Program-made: the position numbers and the translations under genes
Notes under the pieces: model-generated
What the model was told of the DNA's origin: nothing
The model's database searches: none
Seen by the model: the letters and a program-made list of their open reading frames with translations, nothing else
Origin: Pseudactinotalea terrae
Lineage (GTDB): Bacteria > Actinomycetota > Actinomycetes > Actinomycetales > Beutenbergiaceae
Direction: 5' to 3'
Assembly: GCF_009733845.1 (NCBI RefSeq)
Contig: NZ_WNXZ01000001.1
Coordinates: 1,467,129-1,531,128, forward strand
DNA length: 64,000 nt
Shown: one piece after another, positions 17,181 to 26,864 of the stretch
Position numbering within the stretch: position 1 is the stretch's first letter
Layout of the letters: each line of letters opens with the position of its first letter

Positions 17181-17942
17181 ATGCACATCACGATCGCGGC
17201 GAGGTACTGCGGGCCGTCGTCGTCGGGGAACGGAGGCTGGAGCGCCGGGATGCTGGCGCAAACGCTGCGTGCCTCGACGCCGGCCCGGCTCGGTCCCGTC
17301 AGGGTCCGGCTGGATGCTCCCCCGCCGCTCGACACCCCGCTGGACGTCACGATCGAGACCCTCACCGATGATGGCGGTGACCTCGACCCGGTCGCCATCC
17401 TCACCTCCGGAGGCATCACGATCGCCACCGCCACCGGTGCGCCGGACTGGCGTTCCGAGCCGCCACCCTTCGTGACGCCGAAGGAGGCAGCCGCCACCGC
17501 GGCCGGTTATGTCGACCCCGACCTGCACCCGTTCCCGCAGTGCTTCGTGTGCGGCACCGCCCGCGAACCCGGCGATGGCATGCGCCTCACCCCCGGGCGG
17601 CTCCACGAGGGCAGCACGGCCTGCCTGTGGCGCCCCGCCGACGCGTTCGGCACCTCGCCACCGGCCGAGGCCGCGGTCTGGGCGGCGCTCGACTGCCCCA
17701 GCGGCTGGACCTCGGACATCCTCGGCCGGCCGCTCGTGCTCGGCACGATGACGGCCGAGATCCTGCAGCTGCCGGATCCGCAGCTGAGCTGCGTCGTCAC
17801 CGGCCGGATGGACCGCAGCGAGGGCCGCCGCACCTGGACCTCGTCGGCCCTGTGGAGCCCCGGCGGTGAGCTCCTCGCCCGGGCCGAGCACATCTGGTTC
17901 GCCGTGGACGCCGCGACCTTCAACGCGATCCTCGCGGGCTGA
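17181..17942 (+). CDS. Hotdog-fold thioesterase-like protein
   Basis: A 253-residue protein that reads as two hotdog-like halves. It has an N-terminal ITIAARYCGPSSSGNGGWSAG, where the start of the long helix resembles acyl-CoA-binding hotdog enzymes, and a central knuckle-like CFVCGT (about residues 118-123). Actinobacterial proteins of this type are annotated only as hypothetical or PaaI/4HBT-like, and no catalytic residue can be assigned with confidence. The 252-base gap upstream, shared with the divergent LigD-like gene, shows no feature I can name. A Shine-Dalgarno is not obvious before the ATG. Confidence 0.6.
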   Translation: MHITIAARYCGPSSSGNGGWSAGMLAQTLRASTPARLGPVRVRLDAPPPLDTPLDVTIETLTDDGGDLDPVAILTSGGITIATATGAPDWRSEPPPFVTPKEAAATAAGYVDPDLHPFPQCFVCGTAREPGDGMRLTPGRLHEGSTACLWRPADAFGTSPPAEAAVWAALDCPSGWTSDILGRPLVLGTMTAEILQLPDPQLSCVVTGRMDRSEGRRTWTSSALWSPGGELLARAEHIWFAVDAATFNAILAG

Positions 17943-17946
17943 CCGT

Positions 17947-18768
17947 TCAGGTGAGCAGCAAGCGCTCGATGCGTTTCGCCGTCGCCCAGATCCCCACGGT
18001 GCCGAAGATCGCGAGGTACGCGACGTGCACGAGCAACCCCGCGTGCAGGTCGCCCAGCATCAGGCCGCGCACGAGATCGACCCCGTGGTACAGCGGCGTC
18101 GCCTGCACCACCCACTGCAGCGCGGCCGGGTAGGTCGACAACGGGTAGAACGTGGCCGAGAACAGGAACATCGGCAGGATCGCCAGCTGCACGTACTCCA
18201 GGTGGGTCCAGCTGCTCATGTAGGTCGTCGCCGCCATGCCCACCGAGGCGAACGCCAACCCGATCAGGGTGCAGGCGGGGATCGCGAGCAGCGCCCACCA
18301 GGAGTGCACGAACCCGCCGATCGCAGCCACGGCGAGGAACGCCGTCGAGTAGATCAGTCCGCGCAGCAGCGCCCACGAGATCTCCCCGATAGCGACGTCG
18401 GTCGGCCGCATCGGGGTGCTGAGCGCGGTGTCGTAGGTCTTGGCGAAGCGCAGCTTCCAGAACACGTTCTGGGTGGAGTCGTACACGGCGCCGTTCATCG
18501 CGGAGGTCGCCATCAGCGCGGGTGCCACGAACACCCCGTAACCGATCGCGACGCCGTCGACCATCACATCTCCCACCAGCGCGCCGATGCCCACCCCCAT
18601 CGCGAACAGGTAGAACACGGGCTCGAAGAACCCGGAGACGATCGTCAGCCAGAAGTGCCGGGCCGCGCGCGCGTTGCGCTCCACGAGGGCGAGGGGCAGC
18701 GCGAACGCGACCGGGAACGGAATCCGGGACCGACGGCGATCGCTCACCTCCTGCGTGGTGGTCACCAT
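17947..18768 (-). CDS. ABC-2 type transporter permease 2
   Basis: Membrane subunit of 273 residues with six predicted helices and an ABC-2 signature near FAKTYDTALSTPMRPTDVAIGE. Together with the gene before it and the ATPase at 19601-20530 it forms a three-gene exporter of the NodJ/daunorubicin-resistance type, where two distinct permeases pair with one ATPase dimer. The ATG at 18768 shares a base with the TGA of the upstream permease (TGATG), so translation is coupled. The substrate is unknown; related systems export drugs or surface polymers. Confidence 0.85.
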   Translation of the reverse strand: MVTTTQEVSDRRRSRIPFPVAFALPLALVERNARAARHFWLTIVSGFFEPVFYLFAMGVGIGALVGDVMVDGVAIGYGVFVAPALMATSAMNGAVYDSTQNVFWKLRFAKTYDTALSTPMRPTDVAIGEISWALLRGLIYSTAFLAVAAIGGFVHSWWALLAIPACTLIGLAFASVGMAATTYMSSWTHLEYVQLAILPMFLFSATFYPLSTYPAALQWVVQATPLYHGVDLVRGLMLGDLHAGLLVHVAYLAIFGTVGIWATAKRIERLLLT

Positions 18769-19604
18769 CACGCTCCCATCCGGGAGCGGAGCGCACGCAC
18801 CCCGAGCAGGTACCCGCCCACGGCCCACAGCAGCAGGTAGGCGATGTGCAGGAGGTAGCCACCCAGGTCGAGCACGAACGGCGATCCGGGGCCGAGAGCG
18901 GCCGCCCGGGTGAGCGCGCCCGCATGCGTGAGCGGCGAGACCCACGCGAGCGCCTCCAACCAGGCGGGCAGCTGCGAGATCGGGAAGAACGTCCCCGAGA
19001 ACAGGAACAGCGGCATGATGACGAACCGGCTGAGCACGTTGTACCCCTGCTCGGAGCGCACCCGGCAGGAGTAGAAGTACACGGGCATCGCGAACGCGAG
19101 CCCGCCGAGGATCGCGAACACCACGGCACCGAGGACGCCCCAGCCGGACAGCGCGCCGAGCGCGATCGACACGATCGCGAACACACCCACGGTGGTCGCG
19201 ACCCGGATGGCCGCGTACACCACGTGCCCGCGCACGAGATCCTGCACCCGCAGCGGGGTCGCCAGCATGGCCTCGTACGTGTGGTGCCACTTGATCGCAC
19301 CCATGACCGGGAAGGTCGCCTCCCCGACGCCGGTCTGCATCGCCTGCGCCGCCAGCAGCCCCGTCGCGACGAAGGCCAGGTACGGCACGCCCTCGACCGC
19401 CGTCCGCTCCCCCGAGTCGATCAGCGAGCCGAGCCCGATGCCCATGCCCGCGAGGTACGCGAGCGGGGCCAGGAAGGAGGAGATGATCGTGCCCTTCCAG
19501 ACCCGCTTGTACACGGCCATCCAGTACGCGAGCACCGAGAGCCAACCCCCGCCCGGCGGGCTCTCGACGGCGGTGCTCACCCCGGCCGGTGTGGTCGCCG
19601 TCAT
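18768..19604 (-). CDS. ABC-2 type transporter permease 1
   Basis: Membrane subunit of 278 residues. The conserved loop IKWHHTYEAMLATPLRVQDLVRGH (about residues 105-128) matches the ABC-2 family, followed by six membrane helices. The ATG overlaps the ATPase stop by four bases. Resemblance to the following permease is limited, suggesting an asymmetric heterodimer. This is inferred from length and hydrophobicity patterns. Confidence 0.85.
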   Translation of the reverse strand: MTATTPAGVSTAVESPPGGGWLSVLAYWMAVYKRVWKGTIISSFLAPLAYLAGMGIGLGSLIDSGERTAVEGVPYLAFVATGLLAAQAMQTGVGEATFPVMGAIKWHHTYEAMLATPLRVQDLVRGHVVYAAIRVATTVGVFAIVSIALGALSGWGVLGAVVFAILGGLAFAMPVYFYSCRVRSEQGYNVLSRFVIMPLFLFSGTFFPISQLPAWLEALAWVSPLTHAGALTRAAALGPGSPFVLDLGGYLLHIAYLLLWAVGGYLLGVRALRSRMGA

Positions 19605-20530
19605 TCGATCAGGCTCCGCCCGGTCAGGCGCAGGAACACGTCCTCGAGCGAGGCGCGGCGCACGAGCGAGGACATCGGGTGCACGCCGCGCGCCGTCACC
19701 TGCTCGAGCGCAACGTCGCCGTTCTCGACATACAGCAGCAGCCGGTCGGCGAGCACCTCCACCCGGGCGCCGATGCCCTCGACGTCGGCGGCCCGCTCGG
19801 CGTGGTCCGCCACGTCGAAGCGCAGCTCGAGCACCTCCCGCGAGGCATGCTCGGCGATCAGCGCCCGTGGCGAGCCCTCCGCGACGATCCTGCCCTTGTC
19901 CATCACCACGAGCCGGTCGCAGAGCTGCTCGGCCTCGTCCATGTAGTGCGTGGTCAGCACCAGCGTCACGCCCTCACGCTTGAGCCGGAACAGCCGGTCC
20001 CACAGGATGTGCCGGGCCTGCGGGTCGAGACCCGTGGTGGGCTCGTCGAGCAGCACGATCTGCGGGGTGTTGATCAGGCCGCGCGCGATCGTGAGGCGTC
20101 GTTTCATGCCGCCCGAGAGCTTCTCGACGATCTCGTCACGCTTGTCCACCAGCTGTGCGAACTCCAGCAGCTCCTCGGCGCGTGCGCGCACGGTCGCGCG
20201 CGGCAGCCCGAAGTAGCGGCCGTACACCAGCAGGTTCTCGAAGACGGTCAGGTCCGCGTCGAGCGCGTCCTCCTGGGGGACGACGCCGAGCCGTGCCTTG
20301 ATCTTGCTCGCCTGGCTGGCAGGATCCATCCCCAGGATCCGGATCGTGCCACCGCTCGCGGGCGAGGTGCAGCCGATGATCTTCATCGTCGAGGTCTTGC
20401 CCGCCCCGTTCGGGCCGAGGAACCCGAACGACTCCCCCGGCGCGACCTCGACGTCGATGCCGTCCACCGCCGTGAAGTCACCGAACGACTTCCGCAGCCC
20501 GACGGCCTTGATCATGGGTTCACTGGCCAC
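19601..20530 (-). CDS. ABC exporter ATPase (DrrA/NodI type)
   Basis: A 309-residue ATPase. Walker A is GPNGAGKTS near residue 39, the signature LSGGMKRRL, and Walker B IVLLDEPTTGLDP; the C-terminal DUF4162-like domain follows from about 230. This layout is typical of DrrA and NodI ATPases. It is the first gene of the three-gene operon. GTG at 20530 lies six bases after TAGCGT on the minus strand, the leaderless pattern. No regulator is adjacent. Confidence 0.92.
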   Translation of the reverse strand: MASEPMIKAVGLRKSFGDFTAVDGIDVEVAPGESFGFLGPNGAGKTSTMKIIGCTSPASGGTIRILGMDPASQASKIKARLGVVPQEDALDADLTVFENLLVYGRYFGLPRATVRARAEELLEFAQLVDKRDEIVEKLSGGMKRRLTIARGLINTPQIVLLDEPTTGLDPQARHILWDRLFRLKREGVTLVLTTHYMDEAEQLCDRLVVMDKGRIVAEGSPRALIAEHASREVLELRFDVADHAERAADVEGIGARVEVLADRLLLYVENGDVALEQVTARGVHPMSSLVRRASLEDVFLRLTGRSLIE

Positions 20531-20566
20531 CGGGGAACGCTAGCAACTGTGGTGACGCGCGCTGCG

Positions 20567-21151
20567 CTACTGCAGCCGGGCGAGCACGAGATCGGGCGCG
20601 GATCCGTGAGCAGCCGAGGCGCGCCAGCCGATCAGGGTCCCGGAGCCCTCGGCGAGGTCGGCCTCGACGGCGGCCTGAGGCTGCCGGTCGAGGATCACGT
20701 CCACACCCGCGCCACCGGTCCCACGCACGAGCAGCGTCTTCGCGACCTGCTCCGTGGTGCCGTCGTCGAGGGAGCGCTCGAGGTCGGCCTCGCTCCCCTG
20801 CTGCTCGATCACCGAGCGCAGCACCGCGAGGTACACCGGGTCGCCGAGCGCGTCGTACACGTAGCGCGTGCCCAGCACGGAGTGCTCGAGGGTCCCGATC
20901 AGGTGGGCGCCGCCGCCGTCGAGCGCCTCAGCGCGATACGTCAACGGCACCTGCCAGGCCACGCCGTCGTCACCGGTCGCCAGCAGCATCGTCTCGATGC
21001 CGACCTCGCCGGCCGGGTCATCGAAGCGGTAGCTGGCCACCGGGCGCGGCGCGGCGGGGTCCGCGCCGTCGTACCAGGGCTGCTGCGGGAGCCAGGCGGC
21101 CACGATCTCGGCCTTGGAGGGAACGAGCGTTGCCTTGTGGAGGATCGCCAT
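20567..21151 (-). CDS. Maltokinase N-terminal cap-like protein (CG0192-related)
   Basis: A 194-residue protein resembling the N-terminal cap of actinobacterial maltokinases and the related CG0192-type proteins: it opens with MAILHKATLVPSKAEIVAAWLPQQ, then VASYRFDDPAGEVGIETMLL, LTYRAEAL and TRYVYDALGDPVY. The kinase domain is absent, so the role is not catalytic in any obvious way; it is probably cytoplasmic. ATG 21151 follows TACGCT by six bases, giving a leaderless transcript and deciding between this and an upstream in-frame start. It lies between the exporter ATPase and DUF3046. Confidence 0.72.
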   Translation of the reverse strand: MAILHKATLVPSKAEIVAAWLPQQPWYDGADPAAPRPVASYRFDDPAGEVGIETMLLATGDDGVAWQVPLTYRAEALDGGGAHLIGTLEHSVLGTRYVYDALGDPVYLAVLRSVIEQQGSEADLERSLDDGTTEQVAKTLLVRGTGGAGVDVILDRQPQAAVEADLAEGSGTLIGWRASAAHGSAPDLVLARLQ

Positions 21152-21171
21152 CCGACCAGCGTAGACGTAGG

Positions 21172-21396
21172 TCAGCGGCGCTTCGGAGGTTGCCGGCGGT
21201 GATGCCAGCGGAGCTCGTCGGGTAGCTGCTGGGCGTCGCAGATGGCATCCCACACCTCACGCGGCGACTCGCCCTGGGCCAGCGCCTGCTCACCGGTGCG
21301 GTGCTCGAGCGCGCCGAGCACGAGATCGGCGGCCACCGAGGACGCGCGGGCGCCGAACGCCGCCTCCATGGCGGCCCAGAACTCCGAGTGCTTCAT
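21172..21396 (-). CDS. DUF3046 family small protein
   Basis: A 74-residue protein with the DUF3046 pattern: MKHSEFWAAMEAAFG, then ADLVLGALEHRTGEQALAQGE and PREVWDAICDAQQLPDELRW. Its function is unknown. In mycobacteria the homologue lies right beside recA; here it is 8 kb from recA. The ATG overlaps the stop of the DinB-like gene (ATGA at 21393-21396), so it is translated after that gene. Confidence 0.85.
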   Translation of the reverse strand: MKHSEFWAAMEAAFGARASSVAADLVLGALEHRTGEQALAQGESPREVWDAICDAQQLPDELRWHHRRQPPKRR

Positions 21397-21926
21397 CGCG
21401 TGCGCCGCTCGGCGAGCCCCTTGACGTACGCGGCCTGCCCGACGTGCGCGGCGCACTCGTCCATGACGCTCACGAGCCGGACCGCCGCGGTGACCGGCGG
21501 GTCCCACGAGGTGTCGACCACGCGCTCGAGCTCGGCCCCGGTGAGGCCCTCGAGGTAGCGGCCGGTCGCCTCGCGCACCGCGCGGTGGTACGCGAGCAGC
21601 TCGGCAGGGGGCGTGCGTACCTGTGCGACGTCGGCGCTGCTCTGGCCGTATCCGTGCACCTCCGGCGCGAAGGGCAGCGCGAAACGGTCGTAGAAGCCCT
21701 GCGAGGTCCACACCTGCTCGGTGCCGGCGAGGCCGGCGACGTGGTCGTCCTGAACACGCGAGAGGTGCCACAGGAGCCAGGCGATCGTGTTCGCCTCGGC
21801 GTCGGGACGCCAGGTCGCATCCTCCTGCGACAGGTCCGCCGCGACCGCGGCGACTCTCTCGGCCACCCGGTCGAAGGCATCGGAGAGCATGGCGCGGAGG
21901 TGTTCGTCGGCGGTGTGCTCACTCAT
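21393..21926 (-). CDS. DinB/mycothiol-transferase-like four-helix protein 1
   Basis: A 177-residue DinB_2/DUF664-type protein. The metal-binding histidines of the fold can be seen in LWHLSRVQDDHVAGLAG (near residue 55), EVHGYGQ and a C-terminal DECAAHVGQAAYVKGL. Family members use mycothiol or other thiols as cosubstrates in actinobacteria, but substrate choice cannot be read here. The start ATG at 21926 was chosen over an upstream in-frame start. It is coupled to DUF3046. It faces lhr across 74 bases. Confidence 0.8.
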   Translation of the reverse strand: MSEHTADEHLRAMLSDAFDRVAERVAAVAADLSQEDATWRPDAEANTIAWLLWHLSRVQDDHVAGLAGTEQVWTSQGFYDRFALPFAPEVHGYGQSSADVAQVRTPPAELLAYHRAVREATGRYLEGLTGAELERVVDTSWDPPVTAAVRLVSVMDECAAHVGQAAYVKGLAERRTR

Positions 21927-22000
21927 GGCAACCATCCTCGCGCATCGCGCTGACATCGCTCCCGACCGCGGGTGTCGGTCCAGGGTGACACGATGAACCG

Positions 22001-25000
22001 ATGAGCGCTCCTGCCGACCCGTTGGCGGGGTTCAGCGCGCCTACGCGCACGTGGTTCTCCGGCGCCTTCGAGGGCCCCACGGCCGCACAGGCGGGTGCGT
22101 GGGATGCGATCGCCTCGGGTGAGCACGCGCTCGTCGTCGCCCCCACCGGCTCGGGCAAGACCCTCGCCGCGTTCCTCGCCGCGATCGACCGGCTGCTCAC
22201 CGAGCCGACCCCCGAGGACCCGGCGCACCGCTGCCGGGTGCTCTACGTCTCGCCGCTCAAGGCGCTGGCAGCGGACGTGGAGCGCAACCTTCGCTCCCCG
22301 CTGGTGGGCATCGGCGCGGCCGCGGCGGCGCAGGGGCTCGCACCCGCCGATGTCCGTGTGGGCGTGCGCACCGGCGACACCCCCGCCAACGAGCGCCGCA
22401 CCTTCGCGAGCAAGCCGCCCGATGTCCTCATCACCACGCCCGAGTCGCTGTTCCTCGTCCTCACCTCGGCGGCCCGCGCAGGCCTGGCCGGTGTCGAGAC
22501 GGTGATCGTCGACGAGATCCACGCCCTCGCCGGCACCAAGCGTGGCGCCCACCTCGCCCTCTCGCTCGAACGCCTCGATGCGCTCCTCGACCGTCCCGCG
22601 CAGCGCGTCGGGCTATCGGCCACGGTCAGGCCGGTCGAGACCGTCGCCTCGTTCCTCGCGGGATCCCGAGCACTGTCCGACGGTGGTCGCACCACCCGGA
22701 TCGTCCAGCCGCCGTCGAGCAAGGAGCTCCAGATCGATGTGGTGGTCCCGGTCCCCGACCTCGCCGACATCCCGGGCACCCCGGTGCCCGACGGCGGCCC
22801 TGACCTCTCGGGCTCGGCCGCCGGTCCGCTCGTGGTCGAGCAGCCGACCACGGGCTCGATCTGGCCGCACGTCACCGAGCGCGTCGTCGACCTCATCACG
22901 AGCCACCGCTCCACGATCGTGTTCACCAACTCGCGGCGCGGTGCCGAGCGCCTGACCGCGCGGATCAACGAGGTGCAAGCAGGTCGGCTCGCGGCCGAGC
23001 GCGGCGAGGAGACGGAGCTGGATGCCGGGGCGGCCTGGCCGGCCGCCACGCAGGCGCAGTCGGGCGCGGGCCTGGCGGTGCCCGCGGACGCCGTGATCGC
23101 CCGCGCCCACCACGGCTCGATGAGCCGCGAGCAGCGCACGAGCATCGAGACGGCGCTCAAGACCGGCACGCTGCGGTCGGTGGTCGCCACCAGCTCGCTC
23201 GAGCTCGGCATCGACATGGGCGCCGTGGACCTCGTCGTGCAGGTCGGTGCACCGCCGTCGGTCGCGAGCGCGCTGCAACGGATCGGGCGTGCCGGGCACC
23301 AGGTGGGGGCGGTCTCGCACGGTGTGGTGCTGCCCACGCACCGCGGCGACCTGCTCGCTGCGGCGACGTCCTCGGTCCGCGCCCGCGATGGTCACATCGA
23401 GGCCGTCAGGATCCCGGCGAACCCTCTCGACGTGCTCGCGCAGCAGATCGTCGCCATGGTGGCGCAGGAGGACTGGGAGGTGAGCGAGGTCAAGGCGCTC
23501 GTGCGGCGGGCGGGCCCGTTCGCCCAGGTGAGCGACGCCGTCGTCGACGGGGTTCTCGACATGCTCGCGGGGCGCTATCCCAGCGAGGACTTCGCCGAGC
23601 TGCGACCACGGATCGTGTGGGATCGGGTGGCCGGCACGATCAGCGGCCGCCCGGGCGCACTGCGGCTCGCCGCGACCAGCGGTGGCACGATCCCGGACCG
23701 CGGCCTGTTCGGCGTGTACGTGGTGGGCACCGACTCGGCGGCCGCGCGAGGCGGGCGGCGCGTCGGTGAGCTCGACGAGGAGATGGTGTACGAGTCGCGC
23801 GTGGGCGACACGTTCACGCTCGGCTCCTCCACCTGGCGGATCGAGGACATCACCCCGGACCGGGTGCTGGTCTCCCCCGCCCCGGGGCTGCCCGGCAGGC
23901 TGCCGTTCTGGAAGGGCGACGCCCCCGGGCGGCCCGCCGAGCTCGGCGCAGCGATCGGCGCGATGATGCGCGAGGTCGCCGAGGCCCGGTTCGCGCCGGG
24001 CTCCCTCGACGGCTGGGGCCTCGACGACTGGGCACGCGACAACCTGCTCGCCTACCTCCGCGACCAGGAGGAGGCCACCGGGCGGCTCGCGACCGACAGG
24101 GTGGTCGTCGTCGAGCGGTTCCGCGACGAGCTCGGCGACTGGCGCGTGGTGATCCACTCGCCCTACGGCGCCGAGGTGCACGCGCCGTGGGCGCTCGTGC
24201 TGGCGGCGCGGCTGCGGGAGCGCCTGGGCACCGACGTCGCGGCGATGCACTCCGACGACGGCATCGTGCTGCGGCTGCCGGATGCCGAGGCCTCGTGGGA
24301 CACCGAGTGGGACGACGCCGCACCCCGGGATGTCGCGGTCACCGCCGAGGATCTCCTGCTCGACCCCGAGACGCTCACCGCCGAGGTGGTGGCCGCGCTC
24401 GGCGGCTCGGCGCACTTCGCCGCCCGGTTCCGGGAAGCCGCGGCGCGTTCGTTGTTGCTGCCGCGGCGCCGCCCTGACCGGCGGCAACCGTTGTGGCAGC
24501 AGCGCCAGCGCAGCGCGCAGCTGCTGGCCGTCGCCGCCGACTACCCGGACTTCCCCGTGGTGCTCGAAGCGGTGCGCGAGTGCCTTCAGGACGACTTCGA
24601 CGTCCCCGCCCTGGTGCAGCTGATGACGGATCTGCGCGCACGCCGGATCCGGGTCGTCGAGGTCAGCACGCCCTCACCCTCACCGTTCGCGCAGTCGCTG
24701 CTGTTCTCCTACGTGGCGCAGTTCCTCTACGAGGGTGACGCCCCGCTGGCGGAGCGTCGCGCGGCTGCGCTGACCCTGGATCCGAGCCTGCTCTCGGACC
24801 TGCTCGGCGAGGGCCTCACCGACGTCGCCGACCTGCTCGACGTCGGAGCGCTCGCCTCGGTCGAGGCCGAGGTCGGGTTCCGCACCGAGCGCGTACGTGC
24901 CAAGGATGCCGAGGGCATCCTCGACCTGGTCCGCCTCCTCGGCCCCCTGCCGACGGCGGAGCTCGCCGCACGGGCGCTCGAGCCCGAGTCGGTCGAGGGC

Positions 25001-26740
25001 TGGCTGCTCGAGCTCGCGGCCGCGCGGCGGGTGATCTCGGTGCGGGTCGCCGGTGAGCAGCAGTGGGCGGTCGCCGAGGATGCCGGGCGACTGCGCGACG
25101 CGCTGGGGGTCCCGTTGCCGGTGGGGCTCCCCGAGGCGTTCCTGGAGCAGGCGCCGGAGGCCCTGACCGACCTGGTCCGGCGGCATGGGCGCACGCATGG
25201 GCCGTTCCGCGCCGGCGAGGTCGCGGCGAGGTTCGGGCTCGGGGTCGGCGCGGTGCTGCCGGTGCTGACGCGGCTGACCGACAAGGGCGTGCTCGCCGAG
25301 GGCACGCTACGGCCGGTCGATGCGCACACTCCTGCGAGCGCCGCGCTGCCGGGACCTGACTACTGCGACGCCGAGGTGCTCCGGCGGATCAGGCGGCGCT
25401 CGCTCGCCGCGCTGCGCGCCGAGGTGGAGGCGGTCCCGCCTGCGACCCTGGGTGTGTTCCTGCCGCTGTGGCACCACGTGGGCAAGCTGCGCGGCGTCGA
25501 TGGTGTGGCCGCGGCGGTCGAGGCGCTCGCCGGCACGCCGGTGGCGGCGTCGGCACTCGAGGGCCTGATCCTGCCTGCCCGCGTGCGGGACTACTCCCCC
25601 GACCTGCTCGACGAGCTCACGAGCGCGGGCGAGGTGGTGTGGGTCGGTGCGGGCTCGGGGCCGGGCGCCGATGGCTGGGTGACGCTGCTGCCAGCCGACG
25701 CTGTCGCCGATCTCGCACCCGATCTCGGCGATCTCACCCTCACCGACGTGCACGAACGCCTGCTCGATGCCCTCGGGACCGGCGGCGGCCGCTTCGCCCG
25801 CGACGTGATCGCGCAGGTGCAGGCGGACTGGGCCGGACCGGCAGACGCCCCAGCGGGGTCCGCCGTCGTCGACGCGCTGTGGGAGCTGGTCTGGGCCGGC
25901 TGGGTCACCAACGACACGCTGGCGCCGCTGCGGGCTCGGCTCGGCGCGACCCCACGGCCCGGCACCCGGTCGAACCGCCGGCCACGCCCGCGTTCGCTGC
26001 GCACCACGGCGCTGCGCACGGCGGCCCTGGGGGCGAGCCGCGCCTCGGTGAGCGGGCTGGCCACCCCGCCGGACGCCGTCGGCAGATGGAGCCTGGTGGG
26101 AGGCCGCGCCGATGACGCGCGACGGCGGGCCGCACGGGCACTGTCGTTGCTCGACCGCGACGGGCTCGTGGTCCGCGGCACCGTGCCCGAGACGCTCACC
26201 GGTGGGTTCTCCACCGTGTACACGGTGCTCTCGAGCGCCGAGGAGAACGGACAGGTGCGCCGGGGGTACTTCGTCGAGGGGCTCGGGGCAGCCCAGTTCG
26301 CGCTCCCCGACGCGGTGGAGTCGCTGCGCACGGCGGCCCGTGACAGCGCCGCCGCTCCCGCGATGCTGCTCGCCGCGACCGACCCGGCGAACCCGTACGG
26401 TGCGGCGCTGCCCTGGCCGGAGCCGGTCGGGCTGCTCGAGGAGCGCAGCGGGCACCGACCCGGGCGCAAGGTGGGCGCCAGCGTGGTGCTGGTCGGCGGC
26501 ACCCCGGCGCTCTACCTCGAGCGCGGCGCCAAGACGCTGCTGTCGTTCACGGGCGACGAGACCACGCTCGCAGCCGCTGCCACCGAGCTGGCCGCCCACG
26601 CCCGCGCGGGCTCGCTGGGCCGGTTCACCGTCAGCAAGACCGACGGCGGCTCGGCCCTGGCTGCGCAGCCGGCGTTGAGCAACGCGCTCACCAACGCCGG
26701 CTTCATCGCGACCCCCCGAGGGTTGCGGCTGCGGCGCTGA
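22001..26740 (+). CDS. lhr: Large ATP-dependent helicase Lhr
   Basis: A 1579-residue superfamily 2 DNA helicase, the full-length Lhr found in actinobacteria and proteobacteria. Walker A is APTGSGKT (47-54) and DEIH is at 171-174. RecA domain 2 contains IVFTNSRRGAERL and the SSLELGIDMG/QRIGRAGHQ motifs at about 400-430. A winged helix and the Lhr-core domain follow to about 870, then the long C-terminal region with repeated wing-like domains. It is DNA-damage associated and unwinds RNA:DNA hybrids in mycobacteria. M. tuberculosis lhr sits beside a nei gene; here bioY comes between. CACGAT ends six bases before the ATG. No signs of frameshift. Confidence 0.95.
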   Translation: MSAPADPLAGFSAPTRTWFSGAFEGPTAAQAGAWDAIASGEHALVVAPTGSGKTLAAFLAAIDRLLTEPTPEDPAHRCRVLYVSPLKALAADVERNLRSPLVGIGAAAAAQGLAPADVRVGVRTGDTPANERRTFASKPPDVLITTPESLFLVLTSAARAGLAGVETVIVDEIHALAGTKRGAHLALSLERLDALLDRPAQRVGLSATVRPVETVASFLAGSRALSDGGRTTRIVQPPSSKELQIDVVVPVPDLADIPGTPVPDGGPDLSGSAAGPLVVEQPTTGSIWPHVTERVVDLITSHRSTIVFTNSRRGAERLTARINEVQAGRLAAERGEETELDAGAAWPAATQAQSGAGLAVPADAVIARAHHGSMSREQRTSIETALKTGTLRSVVATSSLELGIDMGAVDLVVQVGAPPSVASALQRIGRAGHQVGAVSHGVVLPTHRGDLLAAATSSVRARDGHIEAVRIPANPLDVLAQQIVAMVAQEDWEVSEVKALVRRAGPFAQVSDAVVDGVLDMLAGRYPSEDFAELRPRIVWDRVAGTISGRPGALRLAATSGGTIPDRGLFGVYVVGTDSAAARGGRRVGELDEEMVYESRVGDTFTLGSSTWRIEDITPDRVLVSPAPGLPGRLPFWKGDAPGRPAELGAAIGAMMREVAEARFAPGSLDGWGLDDWARDNLLAYLRDQEEATGRLATDRVVVVERFRDELGDWRVVIHSPYGAEVHAPWALVLAARLRERLGTDVAAMHSDDGIVLRLPDAEASWDTEWDDAAPRDVAVTAEDLLLDPETLTAEVVAALGGSAHFAARFREAAARSLLLPRRRPDRRQPLWQQRQRSAQLLAVAADYPDFPVVLEAVRECLQDDFDVPALVQLMTDLRARRIRVVEVSTPSPSPFAQSLLFSYVAQFLYEGDAPLAERRAAALTLDPSLLSDLLGEGLTDVADLLDVGALASVEAEVGFRTERVRAKDAEGILDLVRLLGPLPTAELAARALEPESVEGWLLELAAARRVISVRVAGEQQWAVAEDAGRLRDALGVPLPVGLPEAFLEQAPEALTDLVRRHGRTHGPFRAGEVAARFGLGVGAVLPVLTRLTDKGVLAEGTLRPVDAHTPASAALPGPDYCDAEVLRRIRRRSLAALRAEVEAVPPATLGVFLPLWHHVGKLRGVDGVAAAVEALAGTPVAASALEGLILPARVRDYSPDLLDELTSAGEVVWVGAGSGPGADGWVTLLPADAVADLAPDLGDLTLTDVHERLLDALGTGGGRFARDVIAQVQADWAGPADAPAGSAVVDALWELVWAGWVTNDTLAPLRARLGATPRPGTRSNRRPRPRSLRTTALRTAALGASRASVSGLATPPDAVGRWSLVGGRADDARRRAARALSLLDRDGLVVRGTVPETLTGGFSTVYTVLSSAEENGQVRRGYFVEGLGAAQFALPDAVESLRTAARDSAAAPAMLLAATDPANPYGAALPWPEPVGLLEERSGHRPGRKVGASVVLVGGTPALYLERGAKTLLSFTGDETTLAAAATELAAHARAGSLGRFTVSKTDGGSALAAQPALSNALTNAGFIATPRGLRLRR

Positions 26741-26762
26741 CCCGTGGGGATGCTGCAAGGTC

Positions 26763-26790
26763 GGGCGGTCAACGTTGTCGGGGGCCGCCC
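26763..26790 (+). terminator. Weak hairpin after lhr
   Basis: GGGCGG (26763-26768) pairs with CCGCCC (26785-26790) around a loop containing the small palindrome CAACGTTG. There is no U-tract. It may be a weak terminator, or the palindrome may be an operator for bioY; neither is proved. Confidence 0.3.
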
Positions 26791-26864
26791 TCGCCACCGC
26801 CCGTGCCCGGTCGCTAGCCTCACCGGAGCGAGGCATCCGGCCTCGCCGCACCTCGAGGAGCCAG

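Noticed and set aside
26770..26777. CAACGTTG before bioY as a BioQ operator
   Set aside because: It lacks the TGAAC-N3-GTTCA pattern and lies inside a hairpin loop, so I would not name it an operator.
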